Shown piece after piece: positions 9,154-15,841 of a stretch of DNA of 15,841 nucleotides; the first letter of the stretch is position 1; every line of letters starts with the position of its first letter. The notes beneath the pieces were generated by a model, which saw only the letters and a program-made list of their open reading frames with translations, was not told the DNA's origin and did not search any database. The position numbers and the translations under genes were made by a program. The DNA comes from Ettlia oleoabundans (Eukaryota > Chlorophyta > Chlorophyceae > Chlamydomonadales): the NCBI GenBank assembly GCA_019693395.1, contig JAAMXP010001293.1, positions 8,209 through 24,049 of the forward strand, given 5' to 3'.

Positions 9154-9548
9154 GTTGAGCTGCACGGGAGTCCAGCCTGAGTTGGCGCTAGGTACCGGGC
9201 TTGACCTCACTGCCGACACCCGCAAAAACTTTGGGCCAAAGGGTGCTGTATTGGGTGTCGAAATGACCGCAAGAGATGTTAAGAGCGTGACGATGCGCGA
9301 CGTGCGTTCCCACGCAGCCTCCGCATGCATAGCAGCAGGGCGCCAAAAGACCCAGTTGCTAGCGTGCAGTATCTGCAAGTAATTACGCATATGATGCTGT
9401 TTGCAAGGCCCATCAGCAGGGGGTTGGTTACCCTGCTAGCGACACCAGGTGGGTATTGCTGTGCGGCGGAGCCACGTATGAGCAAGACTTGTTCATTACG
9501 CCAATATGGTGTGATCCTGTAGCCGTACGCGCTGCAGGTGACCTGCAT
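9154..9548. promoter_or_regulatory. Divergent promoter region, P4H (-) / COQ4 (+)
   Basis: The two start codons face away from each other with 395 bases between them, so both core promoters and both 5' UTRs must fit here. I see no convincing TATA box for either gene. The forward frame in phase with the COQ4 start stays open from about 9372, without an ATG. The position is seen; promoter function is inferred from gene orientation. Confidence 0.55.
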
Positions 9549-11354
9549 ATGCGATGGGCCTCCAGCGCGCCACTCACGGCCTTATTGGACGCAGCTGGTA
9601 GCCTTGTAACGAGGTAATGGAACGAAAACCTGAAAGGGGTGCCGCTTACTACTGTCATCGCAACAGTAAGCGGGACTGGACCGCCGCCCAGCCGCTGCCC
9701 ACCTAGCCGTCATCCACTGTAGTGCCACTGCCCGCTAGCTTTTAACTTTGGCTTCTACACCCATTCGCCACCTTTCTGTCGTAGGCCTTCTCCCCAGTAT
9801 GCCACTCATGTGCCTTTGAGCGGTATAGAGAAGGGTGCAGTAGCGCTGCTCTCGCTGTGGGGCGCATTTAGTGACCCACGCCGTGCTGACTTGGTGGCAG
9901 CCAGTGGAGAGACAACTGGCCTGCCTGCGCTGCATGCGATGCGTGATCGCATGCAGCGCTCCGAGGTGGGGCGTCGCATACTGCAGGAGCAACCGCTGAT
10001 CACGGTGGGTGCAGTGCCCAACTTTACCGACCATAGCCGGGCGGGGCTTTTGGAAATATGGAACCAGCCAGCCTGCTTCGGCCAGCCTGACTTGGCGACC
10101 CATGTCCAAGCCCGCACCGCATGCCTCATTGCCAAACTTGGACTGTTACAAACATAGAGTTGGGGCAACATAGAGTTGGGGCTTGCAGGGCGGTTTGTAG
10201 TATTGCAGCTTGTACACCTGGCCATCTGCCAGCACAAGTGGGATGCAAAGCGGGATGTATTGATGTATTTTCAGTTTGCACCATTGCTTGCCACGATTGT
10301 TGCTGCAGGATGAGGTGGTGGCTCCCTGCTGGGACATGCCAGAGCACACCTTTGGTGGGGCGTATGCGCGCTTCATGGGCACACGCGGCTTCCTCGCTTC
10401 GAGCCGTCCGCCGTGCAGGTAGGGCAGGAACTAGCAGCCTGTTGATAAATGCTGCACTAGGCAGGGGCTGCTGGCAGGCCAGGTAACTTGGGTATTGGAG
10501 ATCCAGATGACAGCTTGGCCTACTGAGTACGAAAGACTTTGTGAGAGCCCTCACTGGCTGCTGACACCCACCCTCCACGGGGCTGGCTACTAGCTGCTCT
10601 CGCGCATGCACCCTGGTGCTCTGCTCAATGGCCTTTTGCTCCTCACAACCCTCCCTTCAGGTTCCTCGATGATCCCGAACTTGCCTATGTCATAACTCGC
10701 GCCCGCCAGGTCCATGACTTCTGGCACGTTTTGTTTGGCTGCCACACAAACGTTTTTGGCGAGGTGGGGCTGAAGGCGGTAGAGTTTGTGCAGGTGAATG
10801 GGGACAGCTGGGGTTGGTAGTTGTTGTCATTGTGGCAGGGCTTATGACCCTGCGTCTTCCATCCTAAAAAGTGATGCTCATGGGCATCTTCCGCACTAAT
10901 ACTGACACAACATATGTTTGCATCTGTGCCTTGGGCTTGTGTCTGCCGGCTTGTGTGCCTGCTGGCAATGCCTGCCCAGCAGCCTGCCACGTGCCTGACG
11001 CATCCCACCTGCCCATCTGCATCCCTGCAGACAGGGCTGCCAATGACCGCTCTGGCAGTTCTTGCCGGGGAATGGCGGCTCAAGGCGTCAGACCGGCAGC
11101 TGCTCAACACGCAAATCCTACCATGGGCGCTAAGAGCTGGCGCCCGCGCCCCTGATCTCATGTGCATCTACTATGAGAAGCATTTGGAGGAAAGCTTAGA
11201 GGAGCTGCGGCTGCGGTGGCGCATTGAAGTGGCACCGGCAGTGCCGCAAAACATTCAGAAGAAGCGGCAGCGGTCAGCAGCAGCGGAAGCAGCAGCAGCA
11301 GGCGGGGTGCCAGGAGAGGAAGGCAGCTCAATGTCGCCATTGGTGCCGAGATGA
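9549..11354 (+). CDS. COQ4: Ubiquinone biosynthesis protein COQ4, mitochondrial
   Basis: Five exons (9549-9613, 9785-10004, 10309-10418, 10661-10793, 11031-11354) join in phase to 283 aa; human COQ4 is about 265. COQ4 acts on the matrix side of the inner mitochondrial membrane within the coenzyme Q synthesis complex and is implicated in removing the C1 carboxyl of the benzoquinone ring precursor. Family blocks: YATHVPLS, DPRRADLVAASGETTG, HTFGGAYARFM, FLDDPELAYVITRARQ, TGLPM, ILPWALRAGARAP and YYEKHLEESLEELR. The metal-binding signature HD-x2-H-x11-E is exact: His150, Asp151, His154, Glu166. The Arg/Ser/Ala-containing N-terminus fits a mitochondrial presequence. Exon 1 and its GTAATG donor are my least certain choice, although the phase fits. 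The tail after residue 240 is Ala/Lys/Gln-rich and seems lineage-specific. Confidence 0.94.
10151..10182 (+). repeat. 16-bp tandem duplication in COQ4 intron 2
   Basis: Two exact adjacent copies of AACATAGAGTTGGGGC lie in the intron spanning 10005-10308. The duplication looks recent because the copies are identical. No role is evident. Confidence 0.93.
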
Positions 11355-11783
11355 TGTCCCGCCATCACTTGACTTGTTTGAATAATGTGTACATTCATAC
11401 TCGTGCGATGTTATGCTTTGCTTTCAGTGCACATCTTCTGTTGACCAATCCCTTATTGTTGCGCTTAGCCTGTCTCCAGCGAGTGCTGGTGATGCCCTCT
11501 GTTATAAGTTTGGGACTCCTGGGGGTTATGCAGCTGCAATGCCAGTGAGTTGATGCTTTTTGGCTTGCAGCACTTCGTGATTGTGTATGACAATTGAGTA
11601 TCTGCATGCAAATGGCTTGTGGCATCCAGGCTCATGTCGGTTCTGGGTGCTGTGGCGCCGTGACACACAGCGCAGCAAGGTGGAATGCTGCCGCAATGCA
11701 ATCATACTGCTCTAGTGTCTTGAGCTTTCTCTTGCAGCTGTGCAATCACCACGTAACGCAGACAAAACACAGGCAGCGCAGCG
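11355..11783. other. Intergenic: COQ4 3' UTR and PDAP1-like promoter/5' UTR
   Basis: The 429 bases between the COQ4 stop and the next start contain no recognisable gene. No TGTAA occurs here, so the COQ4 poly(A) signal is unassigned. A polypyrimidine run followed by TTGCAG at about 11728-11738 could be the acceptor of a leader intron for the downstream gene. Confidence 0.5.
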
Positions 11784-13437
11784 ATGGGCAGGTTCAAGGG
11801 CGGCAGGGGACGGGGAAGGGGTCGTCGAGATGACGACGAGGAAGACTACCGTGCCCCTATCGGTCCGTAGGCACACCAAAGCTGATCGAGCCCATGCCCA
11901 TGGTGTTCCTCGGCAAACACCCGTGCACTTCTGGCTCAACAGTACTCTTGCATGTGTTCTGGTGATCATTGCAACCATGATTGCCGAGCTAGCACGTCAG
12001 CCGAGCTTCGCGCGGGCTTGCAGCTTCCCCGCCCACCCCCCGGCAGTAGCGGCACGTCTCACGTCACTGCCGTCACTGCCTGCGCTTCTTGCAGGTGGCC
12101 AGCCAGCGACTGCAGGCATGCTGCCGCCCTCTGACAGCGAGGACGAGGAGAGCGAGGCGAGTGGCACCGAGGAGGAGAAGCCCAAGGTGGTGATGGTGCA
12201 GGTGCGCCGCACAAGCGGTCAAAACAGTTGTGCCAACAAGCGTATGCGTGTGCACGGGAAGGCGGGTTCAAGGCCAGTCAAGGGACTTGAAGGAAGAACT
12301 ATCTAGGATTGGTGCACGCCGCTCAGCAGTTATTCCTAATGCGGCACATCTGGCATGGGTTGATTGCAGAATCCCAAGGCGGGTCAGATGCCAACAGATT
12401 CAGAGGAGGAAGGTGAGCTGGTCTGCGCGCTTTTTGTCATTGTTGCACCGTTTGTATCTGTTGATTCAACTTCGTGTTTCAATGACACCTCGGCAGCCTG
12501 CCGGCACAGCGGCCACTTCACCCTCAACCCAGCCGGGCAGTCTGGTGCAGTATTCACGCGTGCCCAGTATCACTCACCCACCCACCTCTCGCAATCAGTC
12601 ACACCCTCACACCTCAGCTGATCTTCCACTCCACTGGTGACAGAGGATAGCGAGGAGAAGAGCAGCGACGAGGAGGACCCACCGATGCCCCAGCAGGCCG
12701 CACCTGCGGCTCCGCGGCGCAAGAAGGACGAGGAGGAGCTTGATCCCGAGCAAATGCAGCGCGACATGGAGCGCCTGGCTCTTATCAGGAAGAAACGGTA
12801 AGTCGGGAGTCACCATTACAAACCGGGTTCCTGCTTGGTGTTCTGCATGGCCACTGCTTGAGCTGCCCTCCCCCCGCTAGTTCTGGTGTGGAAGGGATTT
12901 CACGAGTGGCCTCTGCATGAGGGTTACAGACAGAAGGGGAGGGCTGCTTGGCCGGAGCAGGAGCTTGCGTGAGCTGCACGGGTGATAGTGGTCTTACAGC
13001 ACGCAGGCTTCAGACCTGAATGGTGGGACGAGTGTCGCTTGCTGGCGCTCTCTGGGTCGAGTGCATTCCTGCCGCCAGCATACTTGTCATAAGGTAATGC
13101 TGCTGGGGCTGTTGCAGCGAGGAGGATCGGCTGAAGCGCATCGCAGCAGAGGGCTATGACAGATATGCGCCAACCTCGGGAAGCAACCAGCGGTGAGTAC
13201 AGCAGCAGATGCCAGTGGATTGAGTCTGGGGTTGTAAGGGCGGACGAGGTAGGTGCAGTCAGCAGCTTGATCCCAACTCAGGACCCCTCAGCACTGGTCT
13301 GTTGATCAACAGTTGGGGGTTGGCCATCTGGCCTGCTCTGATGCGTTGGTGGTTCACGCCATACCCATGTGATGGACCTGGTTTCTGGCTGCAGCGCGCT
13401 GCCCAAGGACCATCCGTCGTTGAAGCCCAAGGATTAA
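11784..13437 (+). CDS. PDAP1: PDAP1/PP28-type casein kinase substrate phosphoprotein
   Basis: Six exons (11784-11862, 12095-12201, 12370-12412, 12644-12797, 13118-13192, 13395-13437) join in phase to 166 aa (human PDAP1 is about 181). The family is known as 28-kDa heat- and acid-stable phosphoproteins, phosphorylated by casein kinase 2; the molecular role is poorly defined. The N-terminus is basic Gly/Arg-rich (MGRFKGGRGRGRGRR), then acidic. Ser in Asp/Glu context occurs in three clusters (PSDSEDEESEASGTEEE, TDSEEE, DSEEKSSDEED), ideal casein kinase 2 sites. VQNPKAGQ corresponds to the conserved ENPN motif, and the conserved helical core DMERLALIRKKREEDRLKRI runs from residue 117, followed by AAEGYDRYAP. 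The first donor (GTCCGT) is weak. The protein is predicted to be soluble and largely disordered. The family call rests on the core helix, the NP motif and overall composition. Confidence 0.82.
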
Positions 13438-14215
13438 AGAGCCAGGATGCATGGGTATGTTAACGCACGCAGGACATAGTGGCTGGGGAAGCTGTTTGCG
13501 ACTGCAGAATCACTGCGAAGCTGCATTGCACAGCCGCTGTAACACACCAGCACGGTAGCTAAGTTAGTCCTATCGAAGTAGTGGGCCACAGCGTGTGCAA
13601 CAGGTTCATTTACGGCATTGGCCTCTGGAGATATGTCCAGCTATTATTTAGGCCTTTATCATGAGAAGCTGATCGTATTATAGCAGCCGCATTCTTTGAG
13701 CAGGGCGAGGGATGCGTTGGCATGCCCCTAGGGCCCCGCGGCTCTCTTGGTTGCGAATGATGTCAACAGCCTTCTATGCAGGCATGGCCACAGCTAATTC
13801 TTGCACTACACACAAGCACCAAACATACCAATGCCAGCAAACAATCGCGCTGCTTGGCACTGCGATAATCGCAGACAGGCGCCAGAGGACGGCCAGCACT
13901 GCTAACTGGTTTGCCGCGGTCACCAGCGGCGGTGGTCAACGGTAGTACTTCTAGTGTTCGGCACGACAGCACCGATCTTTTTCGATTCTTTTCAAAGCAG
14001 CCCTGCACCCGTTTTTCCAAAGCGTCAGGGGGGTAAAAACTGGTGCGGTGGCGCAGTTCGCCCGCAATGCATGACTTCAGCGCGCGCTGGCTCCCCGGCG
14101 CTGCGAGGGGCTGTCCCTTCTCCCGATCATTCGTATCAACACTCGGCGAAATAAGCACCCGCATACCGGTGGGATGTGGAAAAGCGCAATCATATCGCCA
14201 TAGTATCTGCGTGCT
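13438..14215. other. Intergenic: PDAP1-like 3' UTR and zinc-finger gene promoter/leader
   Basis: These 778 bases hold the presumed 3' UTR to about 13560, then probable promoter and 5' UTR of the CCCH gene. A 133-codon minus-strand open frame (13763-14164) runs through it but has no recognisable domain and no splice partners, so I do not call it. I saw no tRNA or other RNA gene. Confidence 0.55.
13538..13542 (+). terminator. TGTAA poly(A) signal of the PDAP1-like gene
   Basis: TGTAA lies 100 bases past the TAA stop at 13435-13437, a typical spacing for a green-algal polyadenylation signal. The motif is seen; its use is inferred. Confidence 0.65.
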
Positions 14216-15694
14216 ATGCTGCGCGAAGTGGAGGGGCTCGAGCAGGCGACATTAGCCCTCCAGACGTCTGTCTTTAGCGGTGCAACTGAAGAGACTGATG
14301 AGGGGCATGTACTAAGTGCTCCTCCCGCCCCACAACGCACCCGCCTGTTTTGGGCGCCTCTGCTCTAACGTCGAGCTCGGCGCGCCCAATGGCGAACCTA
14401 CTATATCAAAGCCTCCAAACGGGGCTTGAAGAGGTGCGCTGGGGCCCCGGAGAGCACTGCCAGCAGCGGCTGCCCTCGCTGTCATGGCGGCCAGGCAGCC
14501 TGGGCCCGTCCGCCAACCCCGTCGGCCCGCCAGCGGCTTGCCAGTCGTGTGGCAGGGCTCGGAGCCGCCGTCGCGCAGCAAACAACTGCGGGCGTGGCCC
14601 CCTGCCCCCCCCTGGGGTCCCTTTGCCGCTGCCCCTTGAGGCTGCCGTTTGACGCGTGATTGTGCTCGGACAGCGCGCCGAAGCAATTTGGTACTCATCC
14701 CTCCTCGGCCAAACACACACCTGTGCAGGAGCTGTTCTCTGCTGACGCGTACGCGGCGGCGGCAGGCGTCGGCCTTAATAGCGCGGATGACTCGCTGCCC
14801 TACAGCACCTCGGAGTTGAATGCGCCAGAATATTCAACAGACGAGTTTAGGATGTTCCAGTTCAAGGTGATCAGCAGCAGGCAGGGCGGCACGCCTCCGT
14901 GGCGGCGGCAGCGCGCCATACGCGTCTGCCGCCGCAGCCCCAGTCGTCCACGCATCTGCAGAAATGTAGTCCTGCTGTCAGGGTAGCCACATGGAGACTT
15001 CCAGCAGCATGGGATATAAAGCACTGCACAATACAGGACAGCAGTCTGCATTTGCGTATGCCGCTTGCTTCAGCCCACCAGCTGCTCCTCGCGTCCTAGC
15101 TGGCAGCCTTCCCAGACGCGTTCAGGCAAGCTCGCTCAACTGTTGCCATGTGCCGCATTTGCGCCCTGCCGCAGGTGGCGCGCTGCAGCAAGCGGTACGT
15201 GCATGATTGGCGTGCCTGCCCCTTTGCTCACCCCACGGAAAACGCGCGGCGGCGCGACCCTCGCCTGGTCAAGTACCTGCCCGTGCCCTGCCCTGACTAC
15301 AAGCGCGGCATCTGCCTCAGGTGAGCCTACCCAACATCTCATCTTTTTGCGAGCACCTCTCTATCACCAGGCTTTAGGGCAATGCGGTTCAATGTGTCAA
15401 GGCTGTACCACGCCCAGGTGCTGTGGCGCCCTAGCACCCTTTCCTGACCCTGCCCTCTTCCCCCTTGCTGCCTCTGCTCGGCGTTTCCGCAGGGGCGACA
15501 GCTGCACCTACTCCCACGGTGTGTACGAGTGCTGGCTTCACCCCGCCAAGTACCGCACCCAGCTGTGCAAGGAGGGGCCCAACTGCCGCCGTCCCGTCTG
15601 CTTCTTCGCGCATTCAGTGCTGGACCTGCGCCAGCCCACCCACCTCTATGACATCAGCGGCACCAATGGCGCCATGGGTGGAGCGGCAGCAGAG
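14216..15694 (+). CDS. RR-TZF tandem CCCH zinc-finger protein (3' end outside window)
   Basis: Four exons (14216-14308, 14729-14866, 15175-15320, 15493-15694) encode 193 residues; an intron beginning GTGTGT at 15695 runs off the right edge. Exon 1 ([10 protein letters not shown]...) is tentative: its phase fits but its donor (GTACTA) is weak. The rest is firm. [15 protein letters not shown] leads into the Arg-rich motif C-x5-H-x4-C-x3-H (Cys81, His87, Cys92, His96), then ARRRDPR. The first finger is C-x7-C-x5-C-x3-H (116, 124, 130, 134), a 16-residue spacer follows ([16 protein letters not shown]), then C-x5-C-x4-C-x3-H (151, 157, 162, 166). This exact layout defines plant RR-TZF proteins (AtTZF, OsTZF groups), which bind AU-rich mRNA, recruit decay or repression machinery and sit in P-bodies or stress granules. 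The last residues ([10 protein letters not shown]) start a low-complexity region. Confidence 0.92.
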
Positions 15695-15841
15695 GTGTGT
15701 GGGGGGGCGCTAGACACACGCGGGCATGGGGCAGGTGGCTGTGGGCAGGTTGCTGAAAGGCAGGCAGCAGGGCGCAGCAAACAAAGCGCAATGAGCGATG
15801 GCTTCCTGCACCTTCTCTGTGGTTTATTACTTACAATGGCC

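Noticed and set aside
13763..14164. 133-codon minus-strand open frame in the gap before the zinc-finger gene
   Set aside because: It has no recognised domain and no supporting splice or poly(A) context, and it sits where the promoter and leader of the CCCH gene are expected. It could be part of a dispersed repeat, which a genome self-comparison would show, but nothing in the window supports this.
1..15841. CRISPR arrays, tRNA or rRNA genes, transposons, viral genes
   Set aside because: I looked for spaced repeats, the tRNA T-loop motif, terminal inverted repeats and transposase or reverse-transcriptase motifs on both strands and saw none. The only repeats are short tandem duplications and one microsatellite.

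Overview
This window looks like an ordinary, gene-dense piece of nuclear DNA from a green alga (Chlorophyta; I cannot fix the class). The evidence is: every gene is broken by many short GT-AG introns (mostly about 110-430 bp) with CAG acceptors; the base composition is moderately GC-rich; the green-algal poly(A) signal TGTAA follows two of the forward genes and lies on the minus strand beyond the reverse gene; and the last gene encodes a plant-lineage RR-TZF zinc-finger protein. I rebuilt six protein-coding genes by joining exons whose splice phases agree at every junction. Most long open frames in the window are shadows or exon-intron composites and were discarded.

Layout, left to right. (1) 75-2611 (+): the 3' half of a gene for a protein with at least two SH3 domains, its 5' part lying outside the window. 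(2) 3703-5681 (+): a complete classical short-chain dehydrogenase/reductase of the retinol-dehydrogenase/WWOX/DHRSX type, 401 aa in 5 exons. (3) 6309-9153 (-): a complete secretory prolyl 4-hydroxylase with a C-terminal ShKT domain, 319 aa in 10 exons, one of them an 8-nt microexon that encodes the catalytic histidine. (4) 9549-11354 (+): COQ4, the coenzyme Q biosynthesis protein, 283 aa in 5 exons, head-to-head with the hydroxylase across 395 bp. (5) 11784-13437 (+): a PDAP1/PP28-type acidic phosphoprotein, 166 aa in 6 exons. (6) 14216 to the right edge (+): the 5' part of a tandem CCCH (RR-TZF) zinc-finger protein, cut off by the window.

The genes do not form an operon or an obvious pathway. 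They cover membrane/cytoskeleton adaptor work (SH3), lipid-type redox (SDR), cell-wall or secretory hydroxyproline formation (P4H), mitochondrial ubiquinone synthesis (COQ4), a phosphoprotein, and RNA regulation (TZF). Intergenic gaps are 0.4-1.1 kb and hold untranslated regions and presumed promoters. I saw no RNA gene, transposon, CRISPR array or viral gene. Repeats are limited to one tetranucleotide microsatellite and a few two-copy tandem duplications in introns or UTR.

I did not find a new biological system. The observations most worth checking are the catalytic 8-nt microexon, the GC-AG intron in the SH3 gene, the paired in-frame acceptors in the PDAP1-like gene, the COQ4/P4H shared promoter region, and the low-complexity insertions in the SDR.
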